Assembly (NCBI RefSeq): GCF_001441615.1 | Contig: NZ_LAXJ01000005.1 | Span: 62,001-126,000 of the forward strand | DNA: 64,000 bases | Direction: 5' to 3' | DNA from: Roseovarius atlanticus | GTDB taxonomy: Bacteria > Pseudomonadota > Alphaproteobacteria > Rhodobacterales > Rhodobacteraceae | Part shown: positions 40,013 to 49,841 of the stretch, in pieces | How the letters are laid out: every line of letters begins with the position of its first letter | Position numbering within the stretch: the stretch's first letter is position 1 | Position numbers and translations under genes: made by a program | The notes under the pieces: model-generated | Databases searched by the model: none | The model's input: the letters and a program-made list of their open reading frames with translations, nothing else | Told to the model about the DNA's origin: nothing

Positions 40013-41167
40013 ATGCCAAAGCTCAAGCTGTCAAAATCCGTCACCGACAAATTGCAGCCCGGCGAGAAGGACGTGCTCTATTGGGATGCGGGTTTGCCGG
40101 GATTTGGCCTTCGGGTGAAATCCAACGGTACCAAGAGCTACGTCGTTCAATACCGGAACCGACAAACCGGTCGATCAAGAAGGAAGACAATAGGAAGGCA
40201 TGGGCCTCTGATGTCATTCGCTCAGGCCCGAGACATTGCTTCGGGTTATCTGGCGGATGTGATCCGGGGAGGTGACCCTGTCGCGCAATCCAAGGCATTG
40301 CGTGATGCGCCGACGATGGAAGAGTTAAGCGAGCAGTATCTGGTAACGCATGCCATTCCCAAGAAACGTCCCAAGAGTGTGGTCAACGATAAGTCGATGC
40401 TCAGCAGATTGATCGTGCCGAAGCTTGGAAAACTCAAGGTCGCGGAAGTTACGCACAAAGATGTACAATCCTTGCATAATGCCCTTTGCGACACGCCCTA
40501 TCAGGCAAACCGAGTCCTTGCGCTTTTGTCAAAGATGTTCGAACTGTCGATCAGATGGGGCTGGCGCCCAAACAACCCTGCGCGCGGCGTTGATAAATAC
40601 ACGGAAGAAAAGCGTCATCGTTGGCTGTCCGGCGATGAACTCGACAGATTGTTGTCTGCCCTGGACGCCCATCCCAACCAGTTGGCAGCAAACGCAATCA
40701 GGCTTCAACTGTTGACAGGTTCGCGGATTGGCGAAGTTCTTTCTGCGCAATGGTCCGACTTCGATCTGGATCGTGGCACTTGGATCAAGCCTTCGCATCA
40801 CACCAAGCAGAAACGGACCGAACATCTTCCCCTGTCCGGATCCGCGGTTCGCCTCTTGGTACGGATGGCGACCGCCAGCGGTGAAAAGTCAAAATATCTA
40901 TTTCCGGGCAAATCAACAGCAAAGCCTCTCGTTGACCTGAAAAGATTTTGGAGGACGGTTATCAGGAATGCTGCAATTGACGACTATCGCATCCACGATA
41001 ACCGGCACACACACGCATCGCATCTTGTATCCGGCGGAACGAGCTTGGCCATCGTTGGCAAACTTCTCGGTCACACCAACCCGCTTACAACGCAGCGCTA
41101 TGCTCACTTGGCTGATGATCCTCTCAGGAAAGCAGCAGAAGCATTTGGCGAAAAGATCGAAAGCTAG
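40013..41167 (+). CDS. int: P4-type tyrosine integrase of the island
   Basis: A 384-residue site-specific recombinase. It has the N-terminal DUF4102-like domain (LYWDAGLPGFGLRVKSNGTK), a SAM-like core-binding domain (about 100-190) and a catalytic domain with Arg in LLTGSRIGEVLSAQW, the box IHDNRHTHASHLV, His in LLGHTNPLTTQ and the nucleophile Tyr in QRYAHL. It should integrate and excise the island at the 3' end of tRNA-Lys, the usual target class of this family. ATG at 40013 (MPKLKLSKS) is used; GTG at 40004 is in frame. It reads away from attL, and the GCTTACC boxes lie in its promoter region. Confidence 0.95.
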   Translation: MPKLKLSKSVTDKLQPGEKDVLYWDAGLPGFGLRVKSNGTKSYVVQYRNRQTGRSRRKTIGRHGPLMSFAQARDIASGYLADVIRGGDPVAQSKALRDAPTMEELSEQYLVTHAIPKKRPKSVVNDKSMLSRLIVPKLGKLKVAEVTHKDVQSLHNALCDTPYQANRVLALLSKMFELSIRWGWRPNNPARGVDKYTEEKRHRWLSGDELDRLLSALDAHPNQLAANAIRLQLLTGSRIGEVLSAQWSDFDLDRGTWIKPSHHTKQKRTEHLPLSGSAVRLLVRMATASGEKSKYLFPGKSTAKPLVDLKRFWRTVIRNAAIDDYRIHDNRHTHASHLVSGGTSLAIVGKLLGHTNPLTTQRYAHLADDPLRKAAEAFGEKIES

Positions 41168-41298
41168 AGGACGCGTTCGCATTGCCGCAACCCAACAATT
41201 CTCCTTTAGCGGACCTTTATGAAGCTTGCGGCGAATGACGGTTGTGAGCCCATACCTACTGCGCTGCGGCAGCGCGGCGAAGGTCAGCTTTGTCTCGC

Positions 41299-41694
41299 TC
41301 AATTGCTGATCACTGCATCCACTTCGAATTCGACCAACCACTCTGGGTTCACGAAGCGGTCGATTGCCATGATCGTGTCAACCGGTCGAATGTCGCGAAA
41401 ATATTCCTTCCGCACATCTATCGCAGCCTTCCAAATGTCGATGTCGGTCAGGATGACACGGGTGCGGACAACGTGATGGAGGCCCGAGCCTGCTTGTTCT
41501 AAAGCCGACTTGATAACTTCGATGCACTGCCGGGTCTGCGCGGCCACATCGCCCACGCCCACCGTCCGTCCGTCAGCGTCAACCGGTGCTGTGCCGCCAA
41601 CGAAAATGAAGGGCCCAACGCGGACTGCACGCGAGAATCCGACAATGCCCTCCATAGGGTTGCCGTTTGAAATCAGTTCTCGGTCAAAATCCAT
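41299..41694 (-). CDS. RidA/YjgF-family protein
   Basis: A 131-residue protein of the RidA superfamily (FIFVGGTAPVDADGRTVG, then QTRQCIEVIKSALEQAG, VVRTRVILTDI and EWLVEFEVDAVI). The Arg in VVRTRVILTD and the C-terminal Glu correspond to the imine-deaminase site. RidA proteins hydrolyse reactive enamines or imines, and some subgroups serve other catabolic roles. It is island cargo, convergent with the integrase gene. Confidence 0.88.
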   Translation of the reverse strand: MDFDRELISNGNPMEGIVGFSRAVRVGPFIFVGGTAPVDADGRTVGVGDVAAQTRQCIEVIKSALEQAGSGLHHVVRTRVILTDIDIWKAAIDVRKEYFRDIRPVDTIMAIDRFVNPEWLVEFEVDAVISN

Positions 41695-41815
41695 GATAGG
41701 CTCCTACTTGGGTGAGCGCAGCTTAGCACAGTCTGTGCCCCGATAACTGGGGGGCGAAACAATCACACAATCGGAATTCGACACATGGAGCGCAGGGCAG
41801 AGCTACGAACACTAC

Positions 41816-42565
41816 ATGGGCCGTTGGAGCCGTAAGATCGCCGCGAAATTCGTCGACTGGGTCGCTGCCCCATCGCAGGCCGACTGGCTGGAAATCGGAT
41901 GCGGAACAGGCGCGCTCACGCAGGCTGTGCTCTCCGCAACAGCCCCCCGGTCCATTCTAGCGACGGATCAATCCGCTGATTTCGTAGCCCATGCCGAGGC
42001 GCAGATCACGGACGAGCGGGCCTCGTTTAAGGTCGCCGATGCCGCGAATTTGCCATGTGCAGATGCATCGTTGGATGTCGTGACCTCTGCGCTTGTCTTT
42101 AACTTCATTCCGGACAAGCAAGCGGCACTCGCCGAAATGCGCCGTGTCTTGCGGCCCGGCGGCTTGGTTGCGTTCTACGTTTGGGACTATCCAGGCAGGG
42201 GCATGGGGTTCATTGACGCATTTTGGAAGGCGGCTGCGGAAATCGATCCAGACGCCTTGGAATTGGACGAAAGTGCACGGTTTCCATTCTGCACTGAGAG
42301 TGGATTGGCCAAACTGTGTCGCGATGGCGGGGCGTCTTTCACTGAGATCGCAGCAATCGAAGTGGAAACCCGGTTTCCGGACTTCGATGCCTTCTGGCAC
42401 CCATTCACCTTGGGTGCGGGGCCTGCACCGGGTTACGTTAAAAGCCTTTCAGCGGATCGTGTGCATCAGTTGAAGGATAATCTTGCTGGCAAGCTCGGGA
42501 AAAGTGGGCCTGTTGTCCTTCCAGCTCGTGCGTGGGCCGCGAAGGCGCGCTGGCTCGTAGAATAG
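41816..42565 (+). CDS. Class-I SAM-dependent methyltransferase
   Basis: A protein of about 249 residues with motif I WLEIGCGTGALTQAV, then ILATDQSADFVAHA, DVVTSALVFNFIPD and the motif III-like RRVLRPGGLVAFYVWDY. It is of the small-molecule or UbiE-like type; the substrate is unknown. The first ATG is 41816, but homology-like sequence (TWSAGQSYEHYMGRWSR) continues upstream without an ATG. An ATC at 41762 sits at good distance from GGGGGGCG, so the true start may be non-canonical or the start codon may be mutated. Confidence 0.85.
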   Translation: MGRWSRKIAAKFVDWVAAPSQADWLEIGCGTGALTQAVLSATAPRSILATDQSADFVAHAEAQITDERASFKVADAANLPCADASLDVVTSALVFNFIPDKQAALAEMRRVLRPGGLVAFYVWDYPGRGMGFIDAFWKAAAEIDPDALELDESARFPFCTESGLAKLCRDGGASFTEIAAIEVETRFPDFDAFWHPFTLGAGPAPGYVKSLSADRVHQLKDNLAGKLGKSGPVVLPARAWAAKARWLVE

Positions 42566-43028
42566 GCCAGTTATGTCAAAGCCGACATTTCAGATAATTC
42601 CAGAAATGGCGGCTTCGTCCGCACAGCGGACCTATGTCATAACAACTCCACGTGTCCGCTTACGGCCCATACCCGATCTTTACACGGTCTTCGAATGCCG
42701 CGACTGCAGCCCGCATTGCCGCCATTCGCTGTGAATGCATAATCTGGATCAGGTTGAACTCATACAACGCGGGACAAACCGGCTATTCGCTGCACATGCG
42801 AAATCAATGCGTTGATGAAGGCTAGACGATCGTGCGTTCCGGGCAATAGGTAGAAAAAGCGCGGTACCGGCGTATCGTGCGGGTGCGAGCGTCCACAGAT
42901 GTAGACAGACCTCGACGTTCCCTCGCGAAAACAGGAGGCGGACGTGGTGCACAATCTTGACCTAGTTGCGTTTCTTAATTGGCCGAGGATGTGAAACCGT
43001 CGTCCTCGCCTATGGGGTTCTTTCGGAC
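42566..43028. other. Gap without a recognisable gene
   Basis: In these 463 bases both strands carry only short frames without a convincing ribosome site or family resemblance. Composition is lower in GC than the chromosome. It may contain decayed coding sequence and the promoter of the AraC-type gene. Confidence 0.4.
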
Positions 43029-44063
43029 ATGACCTTAACATCTGTTGATAAGATTTCGTCTTCAGCTAATTTACAACCTAGGCAGCATTTGGAAAGCCGA
43101 ATGGGACTGATTGAAGGAGATCACTCGCGCAGGAGCCAGCGGATCGATTGGAGCCCGCCAAATATTTTCAGCTCGGTCGAGCGGTTTGATTTCACTAATC
43201 CGATCGAGCATCTCAAGGTTTGCACGATTTCACCTGGACCGCGCGGGCTCAGACTGTTCGAATTTGTCTCATCCGGCCATGTGTCCGTCACGACAGAGGA
43301 AAATCGAACGGCGCTGATTCTGCCGACCTCCGGCAGACTCGAAGTTCAGATGAAAGGGCAACGAGAGACGACAGCACATGGCGGATTGTTAGCCTTTGGC
43401 CCGATACGTCGCAAAACGACCACCGTAGCACCAAGTAACAGCGCGCCGTACCGGTCGCTGTCGATCGTTATCCCGCGCCGAAATATCACGAACACCAGAG
43501 ATGTGCAGGCCCAAGGTCTTGGCTCTGATACTTGCTTTCACTCGAATGCATCAACCGAACTCGGATCGCTCATTGTATTTCTTGAGTACGTCTTTTGCGA
43601 TTTCAAGTCCGCACGTCCTGTCCTGACCACACCACGCGCATTTGCGGCAGCAGAAGCTCTTGTAGCGGAGTACATGGCGCATGTCTTGCCTACCGGATCG
43701 ACGAAGTCGGAGAGTTTCCCAAAAGCTTCGAAAAAAATCTTCGATCTTGCGCGCGAATACATAGCTGCGCACTACCACGAGCCCATCACGGTCGCAGAAG
43801 TTGCGAAAGCCTCCGGCACAAGCGTCAGATCACTTCAGTCGACCTTCAAGGCGTTGACCGGAATGTCACCCCGGCAGTTCCTGACCGATATTCGGCTCGA
43901 CCACGCACGAGCTCTTCTGGAACGCGGGCTGCCAGGAACGACAGTCACGAACGCGGCCTTCGAGGTCGGCCTTTGCCACCTTGGCCGCTTCTCGAGAGCA
44001 TACCAGCACGCGTTTGGAGAACTGCCGTCTACCACGCTCAAGCAAGCGCAGTTGATGCCGTGA
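43029..44063 (+). CDS. AraC-family transcriptional regulator
   Basis: A 344-residue regulator. The C-terminal double HTH is clear: AREYIAAHYHEPITVAEVAK, SVRSLQSTFKALTGMSPRQF, LDHARALLERG and AFEVGLCHLGRFSRAYQHAF followed by GELPS. The N-terminal part is an AraC-binding-like domain (TALILPTSGRLEVQMKGQRE). Starts at 43029 (MTLTSVDK) or 43101 (MGLIEGDHS) are possible. The target genes are unknown; candidates are the methyltransferase and RidA genes upstream or the exported-protein block downstream. Confidence 0.85.
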   Translation: MTLTSVDKISSSANLQPRQHLESRMGLIEGDHSRRSQRIDWSPPNIFSSVERFDFTNPIEHLKVCTISPGPRGLRLFEFVSSGHVSVTTEENRTALILPTSGRLEVQMKGQRETTAHGGLLAFGPIRRKTTTVAPSNSAPYRSLSIVIPRRNITNTRDVQAQGLGSDTCFHSNASTELGSLIVFLEYVFCDFKSARPVLTTPRAFAAAEALVAEYMAHVLPTGSTKSESFPKASKKIFDLAREYIAAHYHEPITVAEVAKASGTSVRSLQSTFKALTGMSPRQFLTDIRLDHARALLERGLPGTTVTNAAFEVGLCHLGRFSRAYQHAFGELPSTTLKQAQLMP

Positions 44064-44345
44064 CCGGTGCGTTGGGACGGGCGCGTCGAAATCGGCCTAC
44101 TGGGTCATACGCTTGCCATTTACATCGGCCGCAGCCCGCTTTTGGGCGCTACGGAACTCTTGTAGTGCCCCGGAGGCGCATAAGTCGCTACGGTCGGCAG
44201 GTTTCTTGAGGCTCTGCGCAATTCGGCCAATTGCTCGCGCATTTCGGATAGCTGAGTTGAAACCCGGTCGGTAGTCTGGATCTGGGGCGCTTGAGGAACC
44301 ATTGCTCAATCGTGAAATCCTCGTGCCGATTGGGGAGTAGTGCCA

Positions 44346-45563
44346 ATGAAACCTTTGATCAGTTTTCCGGCTCTGCAAGCGCTCCATCGACCGTGCATCC
44401 GGGTCTCCGCGCTGTTGGCAACACTGGCGTTGCTCCTTTCGGCGGCTGTGGCAGAGGCGCAGAATATCCGCACAGAACGGGTTTCCTTCTCCACGGGAAC
44501 GTCCGGCACTGTCATCCGCGGAAAAATCGTCGGCGACGAAACCATCGACTATGTCCTGGGCGCCAGAGGTGGGCAGCGCATGGTTGTCGATCTCGAGGTC
44601 GACAATCCCAGCGCCTACTTCAACGTGCTGCCCGCAGGCAATCCGGCAGCCATCCACATCGGGAGTGTCGCTGGCAACCACTTCGACGACATCTTGCCGT
44701 CGAGCGGAGATTGGGTGATCCGGGTATACCTCATGCGATCCGCGGCGCGGCGCGACGAGCGAACCGACTTTTCGCTCTCTGTGCATATTGGAGGTACGGG
44801 CCATTCGGTCCAGGCGCCGGATTTCGCCGACGGGGATGCCGGAGGACCAGACTACTGGCAGGTTACCGGTATCGCGGGTGGCGATCATCTCAATGTCCGC
44901 AGCGGACCCTCGACACGACAATCGGTCATCGCACGCGTCGTGAACGGACAGATATTCCGGAATCTCGGCTGTAGTGGCATGGGAAACGACCGCTGGTGCC
45001 ATGTGGAATCGGGCGACGGCCTGATGTCCGGATGGGTCGCCGGACGGTATCTGCGCGAGTCCGGAGCACCGTCCCGCCCGTCGCCTACTGTGCCAGCCTC
45101 CGATTTCGCCGACGGCGATGCAGGAGGCCCGGATTTCTGGGAGGTGCACGGGGTGCCGGCTGGAGACTACCTGAACATGCGCACCGGGCCATCGTCGAAG
45201 TATAGCATCGTCGCGCGTGTCGCGAACGGGCAGTCGCTGCGCAACCTGGGCTGCCGGCGCGAGGTTCAGTCCCGCTGGTGCCATGTGCAGACGCCGGATG
45301 GCGCATACGACGCGTGGGTCTCGGGCCGCTACCTCCGCGAAGGCGCCGGACAGTCTGCGTCCGGCCAAGGGGTTTTCGTGCCGTCCGGCAGCAGTGTGTC
45401 GCCCGATCTCTACATGCGTCCGACCGGCGAGGTCGAGGTCAGTTGGTCCGGCGGATGCACAGTGCTCTACAATCCGGCGGGGAACAGAATTCAGGCAGGC
45501 AGCACCTGCTCGGGTAACCAGATCGCCGTATCTGATGCAAGCGTCGCGCGATTTCATCGCTAG
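44346..45563 (+). CDS. Exported protein with two SH3 domains
   Basis: A 405-residue protein. The signal peptide (about residues 1-39) ends AVAEAQ. A beta-rich region follows (VIRGKIVGDETIDYVLGARG) of the kind found in periplasmic inhibitor-like proteins. Then come two bacterial SH3 domains, each preceded by DFADGDAGGPD and containing LNVRSGPS or LNMRTGPS and SGWVAGRYLRE or DAWVSGRYLRE. The C-terminal 50 residues are a Cys-containing tail (LYMRPTGEVEVSWSGGC). Such proteins bind cell-wall peptides. An in-frame GTG at 44340 precedes the chosen ATG. It heads a same-strand run to 52.2 kb. Confidence 0.85.
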   Translation: MKPLISFPALQALHRPCIRVSALLATLALLLSAAVAEAQNIRTERVSFSTGTSGTVIRGKIVGDETIDYVLGARGGQRMVVDLEVDNPSAYFNVLPAGNPAAIHIGSVAGNHFDDILPSSGDWVIRVYLMRSAARRDERTDFSLSVHIGGTGHSVQAPDFADGDAGGPDYWQVTGIAGGDHLNVRSGPSTRQSVIARVVNGQIFRNLGCSGMGNDRWCHVESGDGLMSGWVAGRYLRESGAPSRPSPTVPASDFADGDAGGPDFWEVHGVPAGDYLNMRTGPSSKYSIVARVANGQSLRNLGCRREVQSRWCHVQTPDGAYDAWVSGRYLREGAGQSASGQGVFVPSGSSVSPDLYMRPTGEVEVSWSGGCTVLYNPAGNRIQAGSTCSGNQIAVSDASVARFHR

Positions 45564-45612
45564 GAACGTTCAAGATGTAGAAAGCATCTTGAAGCCAAAG
45601 GAGAACTAGAAA

Positions 45613-45966
45613 ATGAGACATATCGTGGCCTTAGCTGCCATCGCGGTGACCTGCACCGCCTGTATGGAAACCGACGGCGGCAGCAGCCTGCAGACCGGTT
45701 CCGGCAATGATACCGCTTCGGGATCGGTTCGAGGAAGCGTGAGCGCGCGTTCTGGAGGCGGCTATACCTTCTTGCTGAACCGAGATACGGCGGTCTGCTC
45801 CGCCGTGTTCGACGATGCCGCATCCGCCGGAGCGACAGAGCTTTCGGATCTGAATTGCAGCGGCGGAAACGAGGGCACTGCAACCATCATCTACGGCTCC
45901 GATGCGACACCCGACCGGGTTATCTATGCTGTCAACGGCGTCGGAGGCGGCACGATTAATTTGTGA
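45613..45966 (+). CDS. Small exported lipoprotein-like protein
   Basis: A 117-residue protein with an N-terminal signal (MRHIVALAAIAVTCTACMET) that ends in Cys but has a poor lipobox. The Gly/Ser-rich mature part contains FLLNRDTAVCSAVFDD, similar to FNRDTDACARIV in the small lipoprotein at 49424. I do not recognise a named family. A ribosome site (AAAGGAG) precedes the ATG. It lies between the SH3 gene and the aspartyl-protease gene. Confidence 0.75.
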   Translation: MRHIVALAAIAVTCTACMETDGGSSLQTGSGNDTASGSVRGSVSARSGGGYTFLLNRDTAVCSAVFDDAASAGATELSDLNCSGGNEGTATIIYGSDATPDRVIYAVNGVGGGTINL

Positions 45967-46023
45967 GGTTCCGTCTCGGAGCGGCGCTCTTGCTTAGTCA
46001 TTGATCCTAAGAGGAACACCTTC

Positions 46024-47307
46024 ATGACGAGTCTTTTCCTATATCGACGCTGCGGTCTGCACGCCGCGGCCATCGCCTGCCTGCTTGCTGCCGCGCCCGC
46101 GGCGTCGCAGGAACAGACTGAAGAGGACAAGCAGAAACTCGAGGCGTTTCTGAAGTTTCAGGCCAACCTGCCGAGTTTCCTACCCACCGTGAACCTGATC
46201 AACGCCGAAGCGCTGCCAATCACCTTCCCGTTTCGCATGGTAGGAGAACAGATCGTGGTCGATGTCGATTTCGGTGACGGCGTCGCGCGGCCCTTCATGC
46301 TCGATACCGGCGCGCCGACCTTCGTGACGGAAGAGATTGGTGATGAGCATGGCGGCGAAACGGTCATCGAGATGGTGACGATTGCCGGGGGCGGCGTCAT
46401 CGAATGGTCACCCATGGTGAAGTTTCCCTCCGTAACCATAGCGGGCGCACTCGAAATCACCGACGTCACGGGTGGTGTCAACTGGGCGACCGAGGGGCCG
46501 TTCTACTGCATCACGCGCAATGGACTTATCGGCTCGCAGGCCATGCGAAACGCAGTCTGGCAGATCCACTACGGCAACGAAGAAATCACCGTAGCTGCGA
46601 CCGTCGACCAACTCGACCACATCTCAGATGCCATCGCCCTTCCATTCACCGTCAAGGAGGACGGGCTCTCGCCAACGCCATGGGTTGAACTAGGTTTGGG
46701 CGACGGCAAATTGGTGTTCATCGTCGACACTGGAGGAGGCGTTCCCTTAACGATCAACAGCGAAGCCCTTGCAAAGGTCGGCCTCGAGCTACCCGAGGAT
46801 GCGCCCGTGGCCGCCGGCATCTCTAGCGGCGCGGGCGGAGATTTTGACACGGCGCTGGCCGGGTTCACAGCGCCGATGATGTTCGGCGACGCCGAACTTC
46901 TGACGACTGCTGTGGTGGGCGACGGCCTCGCTCCGACGACTGATGGCAACATGGGCGCGTCGTTTCTAAAGAATTTCATCGTGACCTTGGACTGGTCGAG
47001 CCAGACGATGTATCTTGAACCGCTGTTCGAAGGCGACCGCGTGCCGCTTCCGGGCGCGGCTTCGGTCGGGGTCGGGTTCCATGGCGACGATCTTGCCGTG
47101 ACCTCTATCGCGAAAAGCGGGCCCGCCGACGAGGCGGGTCTGACGCTGGGCGAGGTCGTTATCGCAATCAACGGGACCGACGTGACCGACATCTCCGCCG
47201 ACGCGTTCTGCGAATTGAAGAAGACGCCGTTCGAGACGGTCACGACCGCGTCCGACCAAAGCTATGATGCGGGCATGATCGAAGGGTTCTTCGACACGCA
47301 GGAGTAG
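46024..47307 (+). CDS. Exported retropepsin-like aspartyl protease with PDZ domain
   Basis: A 427-residue protein. The signal peptide (about 1-28) ends PAASQ. Two aspartyl-protease half-domains follow: FMLDTGAPTFV (about residue 97) and VFIVDTGGGVPLTI (about residue 238), each with the D-T-G triad. A PDZ domain closes the protein (GVGFHGDDLAVTSIAKSGPA, then AGLTLGEVVIAINGTDV). A single chain with two D-T-G motifs could act as a monomer. The substrate is unknown; it is likely periplasmic, between the lipoprotein and S33 hydrolase genes. Confidence 0.85.
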   Translation: MTSLFLYRRCGLHAAAIACLLAAAPAASQEQTEEDKQKLEAFLKFQANLPSFLPTVNLINAEALPITFPFRMVGEQIVVDVDFGDGVARPFMLDTGAPTFVTEEIGDEHGGETVIEMVTIAGGGVIEWSPMVKFPSVTIAGALEITDVTGGVNWATEGPFYCITRNGLIGSQAMRNAVWQIHYGNEEITVAATVDQLDHISDAIALPFTVKEDGLSPTPWVELGLGDGKLVFIVDTGGGVPLTINSEALAKVGLELPEDAPVAAGISSGAGGDFDTALAGFTAPMMFGDAELLTTAVVGDGLAPTTDGNMGASFLKNFIVTLDWSSQTMYLEPLFEGDRVPLPGAASVGVGFHGDDLAVTSIAKSGPADEAGLTLGEVVIAINGTDVTDISADAFCELKKTPFETVTTASDQSYDAGMIEGFFDTQE

Positions 47308-47371
47308 ACGACACGCGCGTCCGGAACCTGCGTTCCGGGCAACGCGACACGCTTCGCAAGGGACACGGATA

Positions 47372-49354
47372 ATGACGCCTGACCAGATCATCGCCGCTAT
47401 CGGCCTTCTGATGGCCGAACCCGATCCGGCCTTCGAGACCTTGCGCGCAGGTGGCTTCGATGCGCGATATCCGGTCACCGTCGAGGCTTGCCCGGAGACG
47501 ACTTCTCCGCTGGACGTCGAGGGTCAGACGATCATCTGCGGAACGGTCAGCGTGCCGGAGAATTACAACGAGCCTGACGGTCGGCGCATCCCGCTGGAGT
47601 TTGCGCTCGGGCGGGCACATTCGAGCAACCCGTTCGACGATGCCATCGTCTATCTGCATGGCGGACCGGCTGGCGGCGCCCTGTCCGCAATCGGTGCCTC
47701 GACAGAAATCATTCTCGGCGATCATCGGCCGCATCGCGACGTGGTGACCTTTGATCAGCGCGCCTCGATGCTGTCGTCGACGACGGTCCGCTGCAACGCG
47801 ACGATGGCGGAGAACATCGTGGACCTGGTCCGCACCGTAGAGAGTGCGCCTACACCCGAAGGTGTGGAGCCGTTCGATCTCGGTGCGTTCTTCAAGCCCT
47901 GTATCGACGAGCTCTATGCCAGTGGCGCCGACCTGCCCGCCTACAACACTGAAAACAACGCCCGCGACGTCCGCGCGCTGATGTCCGCGCTGGGTTATCC
48001 GGAATACAACATCTTTGGGATATCCTATGGCACCCGCCTCGCGCTGGAGGTGCTGCGCACTGCGCCCGAGGGCGTGCGGTCCGTCATCATCGACGGCGTC
48101 GCCCCACCGAACGTGCATCTCTACGACGATCTTTTCGGCCCGCATGCCGATTCCATCGAGACGCTCTTCGATCAATGCGCCGCACAGCCGGCCTGCGCCG
48201 AGGCCTATCCCGATCTTCGTCAGACGTTCATCGATCTGGGCACGGTCTTGACCGAAACGCCGGTCCCCGCGGCGCGCGGCATGCCGGCCATCAATGCCGA
48301 TGTGTTTTACAACACTATCAACCAGCGCACCAAGCTCAGCGAGCACTGGGTCAGGGACCTGACCAGGTATCTGCCCCGCATAATCCATGAACTGGCCGAG
48401 GGCGATCCGACCACCTTCGATTGGTACATGTCGACCTACGCCGAGAACGCCGACGCCCCGCAAAGCGCCGCGGACCTGCTGGGCCCGGCTGGCGCCACTC
48501 TCAGCGGGGACGAACGCGCACTGGCCCTGTCGGTTCTCGAATCCGCGCAGAGCATGTCGGACCAAGGCGAAGGCGTCGCGGCGGTGATGACCCAGCTCAA
48601 GCACGATCTCGTCGCGGGCACGGTGGCGGTTTCGGTGGCCGAAACCTTTGACCAGCGCGCGTCGGAGGCGCTGCGGGAGCTCTCGCACGACGAGATTCCG
48701 GCTGCCGTTCAGGGCTATGCCCGGATGCAAGCGGGCGAACCGACCCGTGCCGCAATCGGCTATTGGGTTCTCGCGCATTTCCATGGACCCGACCAGACGG
48801 AACTCATGAGCTTGGTCAATGCGATGAGCCCCGATGACATCGCACGGACCTTCGACATAGCGAATGTGGAGCTGGACAAATACCAGGGTACCATCGAGAA
48901 CCTGATGGGGCTTCGCATCTATGCCTGCCAGGAGGACTTCCCCTTCAATTCCCGGGATAATGGCGCGAGGCTTTTGTCTGAGTTCCCCTACGATGTTATC
49001 GCCGGAGAGGAAGGCCGGGCGGCGCTGGAAAACATCTACACCATATGCGACCTATTCGAGCCGGCCCCTCGGGACGGGTTCCAGGAGCCAGTCGTCTCGG
49101 ATGTCCCGGTTCTCGTCGCCGGTGGGACAAACGACACCCAGACCTCGTGGAAATGGTCCCATCTCGCTGCGGAAACGCTCAGCAACTCGCAGGTCGTGAT
49201 CTATCCCAATTCGGGACATGGCGCGTCGCTCTACTCGGAGTGCGGACGCGACATCAACGCAAAGTTCATTCTCGATCCGGGCGCGGAGCTGGACCTGTCC
49301 TGTGTCGAGAGCCTGACGCCGCAGTTCGTGCTTCCCGACGCAACACTGCCCTAG
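47372..49354 (+). CDS. Alpha/beta hydrolase, S33 peptidase (tripeptidyl-aminopeptidase-like)
   Basis: A 660-residue protein of the alpha/beta-hydrolase fold. The oxyanion-hole motif is IVYLHGGPAGGA, the nucleophile elbow NIFGISYGTRLALEVL (Ser about residue 219) and the C-terminal TAP-like region VPVLVAGGTNDTQTSWKW with His in YPNSGHGAS. This pattern fits secreted prolyl or tripeptidyl aminopeptidases. No signal peptide is visible at the annotated start (MTPDQIIAAIGLL), which is odd given its exported neighbours; the frame does not extend upstream with one. Confidence 0.85.
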   Translation: MTPDQIIAAIGLLMAEPDPAFETLRAGGFDARYPVTVEACPETTSPLDVEGQTIICGTVSVPENYNEPDGRRIPLEFALGRAHSSNPFDDAIVYLHGGPAGGALSAIGASTEIILGDHRPHRDVVTFDQRASMLSSTTVRCNATMAENIVDLVRTVESAPTPEGVEPFDLGAFFKPCIDELYASGADLPAYNTENNARDVRALMSALGYPEYNIFGISYGTRLALEVLRTAPEGVRSVIIDGVAPPNVHLYDDLFGPHADSIETLFDQCAAQPACAEAYPDLRQTFIDLGTVLTETPVPAARGMPAINADVFYNTINQRTKLSEHWVRDLTRYLPRIIHELAEGDPTTFDWYMSTYAENADAPQSAADLLGPAGATLSGDERALALSVLESAQSMSDQGEGVAAVMTQLKHDLVAGTVAVSVAETFDQRASEALRELSHDEIPAAVQGYARMQAGEPTRAAIGYWVLAHFHGPDQTELMSLVNAMSPDDIARTFDIANVELDKYQGTIENLMGLRIYACQEDFPFNSRDNGARLLSEFPYDVIAGEEGRAALENIYTICDLFEPAPRDGFQEPVVSDVPVLVAGGTNDTQTSWKWSHLAAETLSNSQVVIYPNSGHGASLYSECGRDINAKFILDPGAELDLSCVESLTPQFVLPDATLP

Positions 49355-49423
49355 GCGAGGTGGTCGGAAGCAAGCAGTGCTCATTTACAAGTGTTCAAAC
49401 CAAGGAACGGAGAAATACGGAAC

Positions 49424-49732
49424 ATGAAAATCACCATGAGAAATTGCACCGGCCTTGTCGGCATCGCAATCCTTGCAGGATGTGTCGAAACCAGCGAGCC
49501 GGCGCCGTCACAAACGCAGCCCTCGATCGGCAGTTCGACGGATATCTCGTCATTCCAGGGCGCACGTGCAGGCCAGGCCGAGAATGGCCTTCAGAATCTG
49601 GGCTACGAGCTTGCTCGTACCGAAGGATTGACGGCGTACTGGTTCAATCGGGACACGGACGCCTGCGCCCGCATCGTCACCGCCGATGGTCGCTACAAGT
49701 CCGTCACGATGGTCCCTTCGGGAAATTGCTGA
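49424..49732 (+). CDS. Small lipoprotein
   Basis: A 102-residue lipoprotein. The signal peptide ends in a good lipobox (GIAILAGCVET, Cys about residue 20). The mature part is Ser/Gln/Pro-rich, then LGYELARTEGLTAYWFNRDT and ACARIVTADGRYKSVTMVPS. The NRDTxxC stretch recalls the protein at 45613. ATG at 49424 is preferred to 49391 because it gives a normal signal peptide and has ACGGA upstream. Confidence 0.8.
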   Translation: MKITMRNCTGLVGIAILAGCVETSEPAPSQTQPSIGSSTDISSFQGARAGQAENGLQNLGYELARTEGLTAYWFNRDTDACARIVTADGRYKSVTMVPSGNC

Positions 49733-49841
49733 CAATGGTGCGAGCGGGACGCCTTTGCAAAGCCGCATCGCTCGCATCCGCGTCTGATGTGAAACGGCAT
49801 GACGGCACTTATTTGCGGACCGCGTTGGGGGGGTTGAGTCA

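Noticed and set aside
44064..44345. A 60-codon minus-strand frame at 44120-44302 with a coiled-coil look
   Set aside because: Weak ribosome site, no family resemblance, and the gap is the likely promoter region of the SH3 gene.
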